Part shown: in pieces, positions 8,003-15,249 of the stretch | How the letters are laid out: each line of letters begins with the position of its first letter | Position numbering within the stretch: position 1 is the first letter of the stretch | DNA from: an uncultured Clostridia bacterium | Lineage (GTDB): Bacteria; Bacillota; Clostridia; Oscillospirales; Ruminococcaceae | Reading direction: 5' to 3' | Length of the DNA stretch: 32,147 nucleotides | NCBI GenBank assembly: GCA_944386475.1 | Contig: CALXBH010000030.1 | Span: 1 to 32,147 of the forward strand | The notes under the pieces: generated by a model | The model's input: the letters and a program-made list of their open reading frames with translations, nothing else | Databases searched by the model: none | What the model was told of the DNA's origin: nothing | Program-made: the position numbers and the translations under genes

Positions 8003-8602
8003 ATGAAAGAATTTGACGCTATCATCGGATATACTGCCGTAAAAAGAGAACTCGAGCAGATCGCCGATGTGCTGAAAAACGCCGATCCCTACGAAAAACT
8101 GGGCGTTGCGCCGCCCCGCGGATTGATGCTTTACGGAGCACCCGGGGTTGGCAAGACGCTGATGGCAAAGGCTCTCGTCAAAGCCAGCGGCCGGAAGTAT
8201 TTTGTCTGCCGCAAGGATCAGCCCAACGGCGATTTCATCAAAGCAATCAAAAAAACCTTCGACCAGGCAGCGGCTGAAGCGCCTTCCATTGTCTTTCTGG
8301 ACGACATGGATAAATTTTCAAACGGGGATGAACGCCGCCCCGACGCGGAGGAATATGTAACGGTACAGTCCTGTATCGATAAGAACCGGGATAAAGATGT
8401 GTTTGTGCTGGCTACAGCCAACAATCTCCGCTGTCTTCCACGCTCCCTGCTGCGGGCGGGCCGTTTTGACCGCAATATCCAAATAGACGTGCCGCATGGA
8501 GAGGATGCGGAACGGATCACCGCCTATTATCTCAGCCAAAAGAAATTTGTATCCGACGTGGATGCGCAGACGATAGCCCGTATCATGGACGGACGCTCCT
8601 GA
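8003..8602 (+). CDS. FtsH-like AAA+ ATPase half, ended by an in-frame TGA
   Basis: I chose the ATG at 8003, eight bases after GAGG; an ATG at 7997 is too close. The protein lacks the membrane anchor of true FtsH. It shows Walker A GAPGVGKT at residues 45-52, Walker B IVFLDDMD near 97 and the second region of homology FVLATANN...LRAGRFDR. The frame stops at TGA 8600-8602 inside the lid, where FtsH relatives read S-G/C-A-D/E-L. The next codons, AELETVINEAGLYA, continue the family sequence in the same frame. One base change from TGC or GGA would create this stop. The result is either a nonsense mutant, a split ATPase/protease pair or a readthrough case. Confidence 0.7.
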   Translation: MKEFDAIIGYTAVKRELEQIADVLKNADPYEKLGVAPPRGLMLYGAPGVGKTLMAKALVKASGRKYFVCRKDQPNGDFIKAIKKTFDQAAAEAPSIVFLDDMDKFSNGDERRPDAEEYVTVQSCIDKNRDKDVFVLATANNLRCLPRSLLRAGRFDRNIQIDVPHGEDAERITAYYLSQKKFVSDVDAQTIARIMDGRS

Positions 8603-8617
8603 GCCGAACTGGAAACG

Positions 8618-9316
8618 GTGATTAACGAGGCCGGTCTGTACGCCGGGTTTGAGCGTTCGAAGAGTATCACCATGGAGCACTTCATGAAAGCCTGCATGAA
8701 AACTATTTTTGATATGCCGGAATCCGACTCGTTCATGGAAGACGACTGCCTGCCGAATCCTGTTGACAGCAATCTTTTTTCACAGATTCGTTATCATGAA
8801 GCCGGCCATGCAGTCGTACACGAGCTGCTCTTTCCCGGAAGCGTCACCCTGATTTCCGCTCGAGGAAAAGGCAAAGATATTGGTGGCTTTACTTCCTATT
8901 ACGACAATCCTCGTGTACATCCGGCGTATCGTACAAAAGGAAAGATCATCGCGTTCCTTGGAGGCATGGCGGCAATAGAGCAGGTATACGGGCTTCACGA
9001 CTGCGGTGCTTCTAGAGATCTCGACCGGGTGTTTGAAATCATAAGAAAGCTGGTTGTAAACGATTGTATCTGCGGGTTCCACCTGCACTTCAGCAGACAC
9101 CGGGATTCCGAAGAATTAATAGCCAGACAGGAGCAGGCTATTGCTATTGAGGTGGAAAAGGCTTTTCGCAAGGCAAAGGAGATTTTAGTGGGAAATCGCG
9201 AGTTTCTGGACGCCATAGCTGCCGAACTTACTCAAAAAGAGTTTTTGACCGCCCTGGATGTGAAGCGCATTAAAGCGGAATGCCATATTGCGCCCGCTTC
9301 CATCGGAAGCATATAA
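8618..9316 (+). CDS. FtsH-like M41 metalloprotease half
   Basis: This is the same frame as the preceding ATPase after its TGA. A GTG at 8618 could allow re-initiation, though its ribosome site is weak (GGA four bases before). It starts with the end of the AAA lid (NEAGLYAGFERSKSITMEHF). The peptidase follows: zinc site HEAGH at about codon 265 of the joined protein, then GKDIGGFTSYYDNP as in the FtsH substrate-groove segment, and GASRDLDRV, which supplies the third zinc ligand Asp. No membrane segments are present. All catalytic residues are intact, which argues against long decay. The joined protein would be 437 codons. It is followed at six bases by the pseudo-ATPase gene. Confidence 0.7.
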   Translation: MINEAGLYAGFERSKSITMEHFMKACMKTIFDMPESDSFMEDDCLPNPVDSNLFSQIRYHEAGHAVVHELLFPGSVTLISARGKGKDIGGFTSYYDNPRVHPAYRTKGKIIAFLGGMAAIEQVYGLHDCGASRDLDRVFEIIRKLVVNDCICGFHLHFSRHRDSEELIARQEQAIAIEVEKAFRKAKEILVGNREFLDAIAAELTQKEFLTALDVKRIKAECHIAPASIGSI

Positions 9317-9322
9317 AACGTC

Positions 9323-10195
9323 ATGTTCGTATCTAGACTGCAGCTGGAACATTTCGGACTGCTCGATCATTTTGAGACAGAGCTCTATTCCCGCAACGTG
9401 CTATTTTCCGGGACGGGAAGCGAAACGGTTGCCCAGGCTGTTCGCCTGTTGTGCGGCAGCCGTTTCCTCTCATCCCGACAGCTGCGAGCGATGCTCCAAC
9501 CGCACAGCAGACTATATGCGGAAATTAAAACGGACCGGCTTTATAGGGTGGAGGCGGCAGGCGGCACGACACAATGGCTTTTGAAGGCAAGTGATTTCCA
9601 TACCGGCGCAGACTGTACGCAAGCCTACCTGGACAGCGTTGCCTGTTGTGCGGAGGAAGAAGCCGTCTCGTGCTTTGCCGCCTGGCAAAAAGCGGATTTT
9701 CCCCATCGGCTCTGCCGGTATATCCGGGCGGAGCGGGAAAACGACAGGGAGTTTCGGAAAAGTACCGCCGGCGCTGGTTTCACCGATGCTTTTCGAAGCT
9801 ATCTGAAACATTACATCCGGCATTTTACGCCCCAGCTTTTGCGGCCAGACAAGTCGTACCGGCTCGCCCTTTCTCCCACAGGGGAGTTTACCGTTGTCCG
9901 CCCGGGAGCATCCGATACCGTTTTCTATCTCAGCGATATCGAAAACCGGCTCTATCACTTTCTTTGTTTCCTGAATCTGGCCGAGTTTTGGGCGGGGTTT
10001 GAAGCTGTTCGGGATATGCACCATGTGCAAAAGCCGCTGTTCATCTCGGAATTGTTTGAATTTTTGCCGCAGGATACGGATATGACGAGGGAATGGGAGC
10101 GCCTGGCTGGCCTGGGCCGGCAGATATTTATCAGCATATCCTCTGCTTGTCTGGCGCCGAAACGGCTGCCGGACATGCAAACGATCCCGACATAA
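9323..10195 (+). CDS. RecF/SMC-like P-loop protein lacking catalytic motifs
   Basis: This 290-residue protein starts six bases after the protease gene without a strong ribosome site, so translation is probably coupled. The N-terminus LQLEHFGLLDHFETELYSR matches the opening beta strands of RecF/SMC/AAA_23 ATPases. Where G-x-N-G-S-G-K-T should stand it reads FSGTGSETV (residues 28-36), without the lysine. The C-terminal part keeps the shape of an ABC head: YLSDIENRLYHFLCFLNLAEF like a signature helix, then PLFISELFEFL where Walker B would be (no Asp-Glu), then LAGLGRQIFISIS. It therefore looks like a pseudo-ATPase, perhaps a scaffold or DNA-end sensor. I know no named family for it. Confidence 0.6.
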   Translation: MFVSRLQLEHFGLLDHFETELYSRNVLFSGTGSETVAQAVRLLCGSRFLSSRQLRAMLQPHSRLYAEIKTDRLYRVEAAGGTTQWLLKASDFHTGADCTQAYLDSVACCAEEEAVSCFAAWQKADFPHRLCRYIRAERENDREFRKSTAGAGFTDAFRSYLKHYIRHFTPQLLRPDKSYRLALSPTGEFTVVRPGASDTVFYLSDIENRLYHFLCFLNLAEFWAGFEAVRDMHHVQKPLFISELFEFLPQDTDMTREWERLAGLGRQIFISISSACLAPKRLPDMQTIPT

Positions 10196-10199
10196 GCCG

Positions 10200-10231
10200 G
10201 AGTTCGCCGCCCCATTATGGGCGGCGGACTC
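10200..10231. terminator. GC-rich hairpin between convergent genes
   Basis: GAGTTCGCCGCCC (10200-10212) pairs fully with GGGCGGCGGACTC (10219-10231), one G-U pair, six-base loop. No clear T run follows on either strand. Its place between the pseudo-ATPase stop and the convergent DUF2779 remnant suggests a bidirectional terminator. Confidence 0.6.
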
Positions 10232-10267
10232 AGGTTATAACACCAAGGCGCCAGATTTTTTCCAATG

Positions 10268-11086
10268 TTACCGGCTCACCCGCATCAGCGCCTGCCATAC
10301 CTTCACCATGGCGAAGGTGTCCAGTTCACAGTATTTCAGCAGATTATGCCGCGCCTTTTCCTGTCCTTCCGGGGGCATATCCTTGATTTTTGGGAACAGG
10401 GCCATGGCCTCGCCGCCGTGATGCACCCCCTCCAGATTGTGATAATCCAACGCTGGATCGTCCGGGAAAAGGGCGGGCAGCACGCTCTTGATGGAAAAGG
10501 AGCCGCCCATCGCCCGGTTGTAATACCAGCCGGATTGACAGGGGACCAGCAGATCCTGGATATTCGTTTCGATATTCAGCAGATGGTCGGCCAGATCCGG
10601 AAAAGCGGCTGCCAATTCCCTGATACGCCCGCATTCAAAGGACTTGTTGTAAGCCGTCACGCAGACGTTCATCGGGATATCGGCGCAAAGACGCTCGGCC
10701 AGTTCCCGGCGCGGATCGGTTCCGGACTCGGCCAGGTATTCCGTATGCTTCAGTTCGCCGCCCTCCCGTTCGATATAGTGCAGCGAATACTGGAAGGGGA
10801 TCTGCGCATACGGCTTCGTGCCGACGAAGCAGGGGATTACCGTCTGCATGGTTTCGAAGTCGAGAAAATACAGCGGGAAGGACAGTGTATCGAGAAATTC
10901 CCGTATGCTTTCCTTGTTCACATAGGTTTCCTGATCGGACACGGCATACAGGATCTGCCGCACCTGCTTGGGACTGGTAATGCCGGGATCGAACAGCAAG
11001 TCCTGATAGGTAATCTTTCCTTTTTTATAGTATTCTATTTTCTTGGCAAAGGGCATCCGGTAAAGGTCGAACGACGAAATACAGCT
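10268..11086 (-). pseudogene. DUF2779 nuclease, C-terminal half only
   Basis: Leftward ORF; the first ATG is at 11056 but homology begins before it (SSFDLYRMPFAKKIEYYKKG) and a TAA at 11089-11087 blocks the frame. The retained 262 residues match the DUF2779 exonuclease-like domain (PF11074): YFLDFETM, PYAQIPFQYSLHY, VCVTAYNKSFE, MGGSFSIKSVLPALFP and the final HHGGEAM...LLKYCELDTFAMVK, the D-E/N/H/D pattern of DEDD-type nucleases. Family members are near 490 residues and carry an N-terminal RecB/Cas4-like nuclease domain, missing here. The break coincides with another truncated gene on the opposite strand. The half protein might still fold, but no ribosome site is visible at 11056. Confidence 0.75.
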
Positions 11087-11924
11087 TTATTATGATCCTG
11101 TTGACCAGACTGTGCGTGCTTCTGGTTCTTATGCTGAATTCCTATGAACGCATATCCGAGCAGCTAAACGGAAATCTTCTTGCTATTCAGCGGGATATGC
11201 TTCTGAAAAGCTGTCGGCTGAACCGGAAAGAGAAAATCCGCAGGTTACACAGATTCGGGAGAAGATCGAGGAAACACGGTATAAGCCCTATATTTCCAAA
11301 TACACGCAGGCGATGGCTGAAAATGCTGCGGAAGTAAAGTCCATGTCAGAACGGTATAAGGCGTTGGCAAATCGGGTGAAAGGACTGAAAGCTGGTACCC
11401 AGTGCCCGACCTGCCTAATGCGTATTACCGAACAAAACCTGCCAGAGGTACGAAACGGTATGATGTCAGAACTGAAAACGCTGGCAGAACAAGGCCGGGC
11501 ACGGGTGTCTCAGGGCAAAGAGCTTTCCGAGATGGACAACAAATCCAAGACTGTGTTTGAACAGTTTAAGTCGGACGATCTGAAAAAGCTTTATGAGGAT
11601 ATGAAGGAACTCAAACCAGTAAACGTTGGAAATACTTTACGTATCGCTTTGGAACAAATCGAGCAGCTGCAGAAATACGGCAATTTGGACGAGGACGAAT
11701 ATTCGGAGCTGAATTGCCTGACGGCGGAGCTGGCTGGAATTGATGCCCAGATTCAGGCCGTACAGGATATGTGCGCTGAAAAAAGACTGGAAGATGTCCG
11801 TGCACAGCAGAAAGTTTATGAAGAGCAGCTTTTGAAATATCGAAATGTTCTTTCCGCTTTGAGCGAATTTCTCGGGACATCAGTGCTTAACCAAAAAAGA
11901 AGCGTATTTAGAACTGCTGCATAA
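11064..11924 (+). pseudogene. Rad50/SMC-like zinc-hook coiled-coil fragment
   Basis: One frame runs from 11064 to 11924 broken by TGA 11145-11147. It begins EIQLYYDPVDQTVRASGSYA, then continues as a long charged coiled coil (QIREKIEETRYKPYISKYTQ, MSERYKALANRVKGLKAGT). CPTC near 11404-11415 looks like a zinc hook of the Rad50 type, followed by TEQNLPEVR and more coiled coil to about 11860. Neither the N-terminal nor C-terminal ATPase lobe is present. The part after 11862 is another gene in another frame. This is the middle of an AAA_23-type ATPase often seen on clostridial mobile elements, left after deletions. It is not functional as an ATPase. Confidence 0.6.
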
Positions 11925-12801
11925 TCCGCAGATCCATACGGGAGAACCGCCATATGATCCTGACAATTATGTGCCGGAGCCGATCCGTCCGCTGCACGAG
12001 CGCAGCCAAATCTATCTGGAAATGCTATCTCTGCTGCGTCTGGAACCAAAGCACTACGAGAACCTGCGGAGACGGGGACTGTCGGATGAAATCATCCACG
12101 GGAATATGTACCGCAGCATTCCCACGGACTGGAAACAGCGGCGACGTGTAGTAGAGCAGCTTGTCTCAAGCCATGACCTTTCCAGTGTCCCGGGCTTCTA
12201 TACCCGCAACCTTCGTTTGGATATGTCAAACTGCCGGTACAGCGGCATCCTGATTCCTGTCTGCGATAAGAACAATCATATTCAGGGACTTTATATCCGT
12301 CTGGATGAGCCTCCAACCAAAATCATTACCAAACCTGGCGGGACAAAAGTCGAAAAAAAGGTGACCGCTTTCGATGTTTTTCTACCGGCGGCGTTTCCAA
12401 CGGCAAAAAGTTCTTGAAAATGGAACCGGTATCTCCAGCTATATTCATGTGGTCGGAGATCTCCGCTGCGACACGCTGCATATCACGGAAGGCGCCATGA
12501 AGGCCGACATTGCCAAGTTTCTATCGGATGGTGAATTGTTTATCGGTTTAACCGGTGTTCAGAACACCAAGTTTTTGGCTGACGTTGTACAAAGCTGAAG
12601 CCAAAGCGCATTTTGGAGTGCATAGACATGGACGTCCGGAGCAATCCCCATGTGCAGAAGGTTCAGGCAAAAATCCGTGCAATCTGTACGCCTCTGTGCG
12701 AGGAATACCGTCCGTTCACCTGGCCGGTAGAGCAAAAAGGCATTGATGATTGGCTGCTGTTTGAAAAACTGAAACGGGAATACCTTTATCGGGCGGCTTA
12801 A
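11863..12801 (+). pseudogene. DUF3854/Toprim-like primase, multiple frameshifts
   Basis: The fragments in order are: 11863-12360 reading CLTKKEAYLELLHNP, LEPKHYENLRRRGLSDEII, VPGFYTRN, SGILIPVCDKNNHIQGLYIR; a short piece STGGVSNGKK in a second frame near 12385-12415; 12412-12598 reading NGTGISSYIHVVGD, LHITEGAMKADIAKFL, FIGLTGVQNTKFL in a third; and 12595-12801 reading LKPKRILECIDMDVRSNPHV, CEEYRPFTWPVEQKGIDDWL. This is the DUF3854 family of mobile-element replication proteins with a Toprim-like fold: the TEG and DMD acidic motifs are present. The N-terminal zinc-binding part is missing and at least three frameshifts are needed. It was probably the replication primase of an element now decayed. 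Confidence 0.7.
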
Positions 12802-12818
12802 TCGAAAGAGTGAATTTT

Positions 12819-13064
12819 ATGTTACAAACTAAGCGCAGGAAGAAAGAATACACCCCCTATCCTGGATTTTATGATCTGCGGATATTCAACCTCAACCCCA
12901 AGGAGTTTTTCGCTGCCTGGCGTGTGCAGGAATTCCTATACCGGCAATCGTTGAAACAAGACTACTACAAGCATTTTGTACCGCTGGAGCGGGAACGGCT
13001 GAAAGACCTTGCGGCACAGTTTCAAATGATTCTATTGCCAAAATTAAAGCCGCTCTTCCCATGA
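12819..13064 (+). pseudogene. Unknown small protein truncated by IS insertion
   Basis: ATG 12819 with GAAAGAG eight bases upstream; an in-frame GTG at 12810 is less likely. The 81 residues are basic and aromatic (RKKEYTPYPGFYDLRIFNLN, FLYRQSLKQDYYKHF), with no family I recognise. The stop TGA at 13062-13064 is the first three bases of the IS terminal repeat TGAACCG, so the original gene continued and was cut by the IS. It follows the primase relic by 17 bases and may have belonged to the same element. Confidence 0.5.
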
Positions 13065-13362
13065 ACCGCTCCAAATTGTACGGACAGCACAAAAAGGCAC
13101 CCATGTAGGGAAATATGAAGCTTTAAGAGGAGAGGCGTCGCGCAAGCGGCCCGTATTTTTCCATGATACGCAGGATGGTCTTGGGATTGTGGTGGATTCC
13201 CCGCTTCTCCAGCAGCAGCCACATCCTGCGGTAGCCATGGGTACGAAAGCTGCGCTCGCGCTGTTCCGCGATGATTGCTGCAAGAGTTGCGTCTTTCTCC
13301 GGCCTCCCCAGACGATGGACGAAGTCATAGTATCCGCTTCGGGACATCTGAAAGAAGCGGCA
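13062..13362 (-). mobile_element. Internally deleted and end-truncated IS3-family copy
   Basis: The 301 bases match, in reverse, the right part of the full IS at 19450-20716. The right terminal repeat (TGAACCGCTCC...) is complete, with one mismatch over about 90 bases. Homology then runs to the orfB N-terminal codons and stops at the equivalent of 19863, so the left end, orfA and the orfB start are gone. Inside, 553 bases are missing: the junction joins MEKYG to PLARRLSS exactly at a GCTTGCG heptamer that occurs at 20078 and 20631 in the full copy. The coding part differs from the full copy by about four residues. It cannot encode transposase. Confidence 0.9.
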
Positions 13363-13488
13363 ACTGCCGCAACGATTCTCACTAGAACAAATCACAAATT
13401 TGCAATTTTCGCTGTTCCGACAGCAATCCTTATTGCATTTTCACGCTTATACCTTTATGTGCACTTTTTAAGCGATATTTTAGTTTGA
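13363..13488 (+). pseudogene. C-terminal fragment of a PAP2-family phosphatase
   Basis: Directly after the truncated IS, the plus strand reads NHKFAIFAVPTAILIAFSRL, then YLYVHFLSDILV and stop. SRLYLYVHFLSD fits the third PAP2 signature SRxxxxxHxxxD, which carries the catalytic His and Asp of membrane lipid phosphatases, within a hydrophobic helix. The first two signatures and the start are missing. The deletion that trimmed the IS probably also removed the gene's front. Confidence 0.55.
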
Positions 13489-13575
13489 AAAGACGGAAAA
13501 AAGAAAGGAAAAGGCTATGGCAGGGAGGTGAGTTTGTGCAAAAGCATTCAAAAGAAAAGATATTCAAAATAATAT

Positions 13576-13636
13576 TGACCAGCACCCCATTTGTTAGACA
13601 GTATGATATACTGAATAACAAATGGGGTGCTGGTCA
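13576..13636. repeat. 61-nt near-perfect inverted repeat
   Basis: TGACCAGCACCCCATTTGTTA (13576-13596, 21 bp) pairs perfectly with 13616-13636. Inside the 19-base spacer, CAGTAT pairs with ATACTG around GAT, so the whole unit is almost one palindrome with one GA/AA internal mismatch. It begins 42 bases past the EamA stop (leftward). No T run follows in either direction, so it is not a standard terminator. It may be an IS-derived or MITE-like end, a recombination site or a transcript-stabilising hairpin. Confidence 0.85.
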
Positions 13637-13677
13637 TCAAGCAAGAAGTTCCCGTTTTGACAGCTTATGAATCTTTT

Positions 13678-14541
13678 TTAAAACAGCATAGCGCCCGTAC
13701 CGGCCAAAATCAAAAGTAACCCCAAAGCAGCTTTCCTGCTTAGCTTTTCCTTCAAAAGCACATACGAAAATACAATTGTTACAACAATACTCAGCTTATC
13801 AATCGGTACAACCACACTGGCCGGGCCATCCTGTAGCGCACGATAGTAGCACAACCAGGAAAGCCCGGTGGTGATCCCGGAAAGGAACAGGAATACCCAG
13901 CTTTTTTTGCTGATTCCTTTGATTTCATGCTGTTTTCCAGATACAAATACCATCAGCCAAGCCATTGCTAAAACCACAACCGTCCGTATGGCCGTACCCA
14001 GGTTGGACTCCACATTTTCCACACCGATTTTCCCAAAAATAGAAGTCAGGCTTGCAAACACCGCGGAGAGCATAGCAAAAATTAACCAGCTTCTGCTTTG
14101 CACCTGATTTTTATCGGTTTCCTTTTTGGCAATCATCAGCAGTGTCCCGATTCCAATTCCCAAAATGCCGATGATTTTCGGAATAGAAATTGGCTCCCCA
14201 AAAAACAGAAAAGCCAATATAATGGTCAGCACAGTGCTGGACTTGTCGATGGGCGCCACCTTGTTCACATCACCCAATTGCAGGGCGCGGAAATAACAAA
14301 GCCAGGAAGCGCCAGTGGACAATCCGGATAAAATCAGAAAGCACAGGGTTTTCCCTGAAATTTGTCCGATCTGTTCCTGCGAACCGGCGATAAAAACCAT
14401 CAGCCAGGAAAATGCTAAAACCACAATGGTGCGCAGCGCCGTCGCCAGCGTAGAATTCACCTTTTCGATTCCAATTTTTGCTAAGACAGCGGTAATCCCT
14501 GCAAAAAATGCAGAACCAAAAGCAAACAACAGCCAAACCAT
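13678..14541 (-). CDS. EamA/DMT-superfamily transporter
   Basis: The ATG at 14541 follows a GGAGGGGG ribosome site. The 287-residue protein is almost entirely hydrophobic with ten predicted helices in two homologous EamA halves. The duplication is visible: AKIGIEKVNSTLATALRTIV in the first half matches GKIGVENVESNLGTAIRTVV in the second, and GASWLCYFRALQLGDVNKV matches GLSWLCYYRALQDGPASVV. DMT transporters move small metabolites across the plasma membrane; the substrate cannot be told. It lies 18 bases behind the response regulator, so kinase, regulator and transporter probably form one operon and the transporter may be its output or feedback partner. Confidence 0.92.
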   Translation of the reverse strand: MVWLLFAFGSAFFAGITAVLAKIGIEKVNSTLATALRTIVVLAFSWLMVFIAGSQEQIGQISGKTLCFLILSGLSTGASWLCYFRALQLGDVNKVAPIDKSSTVLTIILAFLFFGEPISIPKIIGILGIGIGTLLMIAKKETDKNQVQSRSWLIFAMLSAVFASLTSIFGKIGVENVESNLGTAIRTVVVLAMAWLMVFVSGKQHEIKGISKKSWVFLFLSGITTGLSWLCYYRALQDGPASVVVPIDKLSIVVTIVFSYVLLKEKLSRKAALGLLLILAGTGAMLF

Positions 14542-14559
14542 GGTCTATCCCCCTCCTTT

Positions 14560-15249
14560 TTACGGCTTAAAACGGTATCCCGCGCCCCAAACCGTTTGAA
14601 TATACCGGGGCTCGGAAGGAACCTTTTCAATTTTTTCCCGCAAGCGGTTAATGTGGACCGCTACTGTCGCATTATCTCCCACAGCATCGTACCCCCAGAT
14701 CCGCTCGTATAAAGTTTCCTTGCTGAATACAATATCCGCATTTAACATCAAAAACAGCAGCAGTTCGTATTCTTTATTTTTCAGTTCAATTTCTGTTCCA
14801 TCCACAAAAACCCGTCTGGAATCCTGCTGAAGCAAAATATTACCTATCCTAATTTGAGACCTGTCCTCGCCGCCTGTATGCTTCAGGCGGTCATACTGAG
14901 CAAGATTTGCTTTGATTCTAGCCACCAGCACATTGGGGGAAAAAGGCTTGGTGATATAATCGTCCGCACCCATGCCAAGTCCCTTGATTTTATCAATATC
15001 CTCCTGACGCGCTGTTACCATTAGAATAGGAATATCCAGCGTTTCCCGCAGTTTGCGGCATACGGTAAAGCCATCTATACCAGGCAGCATCAGATCAAGC
15101 AGGATCAGGTCATAATGTCCTGTCCGCCCCATTAAAATCCCATCCGGGCCGTTTCCTGCAATATCCGCTTCAAAATCATTAACTGCCAAATAGTCGCGCT
15201 CAATAGCGGCAATGGTTTCATCGTCCTCAATGATTAAAATTCGTCTCAC
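14560..15249 (-). CDS. OmpR/PhoB-type response regulator
   Basis: The 229-residue protein has a receiver domain: acidic pocket IIEDDE, phosphoacceptor Asp in LILLDLMLPGIDGF near residue 52, conserved MVTAR Thr, and KPF Lys. Residues about 130-229 form a winged-helix DNA-binding domain: LKNKEYELLLFLMLNADIVF, TVAVHINRLREKIEK, IQTVWGAGYRF. It overlaps the kinase gene by 23 bases, so the pair is translationally coupled and cognate. Its targets are not shown by sequence; its own operon and the P-type ATPase gene upstream are plausible. Confidence 0.95.
   Translation of the reverse strand: MRRILIIEDDETIAAIERDYLAVNDFEADIAGNGPDGILMGRTGHYDLILLDLMLPGIDGFTVCRKLRETLDIPILMVTARQEDIDKIKGLGMGADDYITKPFSPNVLVARIKANLAQYDRLKHTGGEDRSQIRIGNILLQQDSRRVFVDGTEIELKNKEYELLLFLMLNADIVFSKETLYERIWGYDAVGDNATVAVHINRLREKIEKVPSEPRYIQTVWGAGYRFKP

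Noticed and set aside
8600-8640. The TGA in the FtsH-like gene as a selenocysteine codon; GGTCT lies about 30 bases downstream in a small hairpin.
   Set aside because: The stem is only about three base pairs, the GGTCTG encodes the conserved NEAGLYA segment, and the position is not a redox or catalytic residue. A simple point mutation explains it better.
12555-12746. Alternative plus-strand frame within the primase relic.
   Set aside because: Its product does not resemble DUF3854, while the other frames continue the family sequence across the frameshift.
13627-13719. GTG-started 30-codon plus-strand frame (VLVIKQEVPVLTAYESFLKQ) leaving the long palindrome.
   Set aside because: It has no ribosome site, starts inside the inverted repeat and overlaps the EamA 3' end by about 40 bases. 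Too little support.
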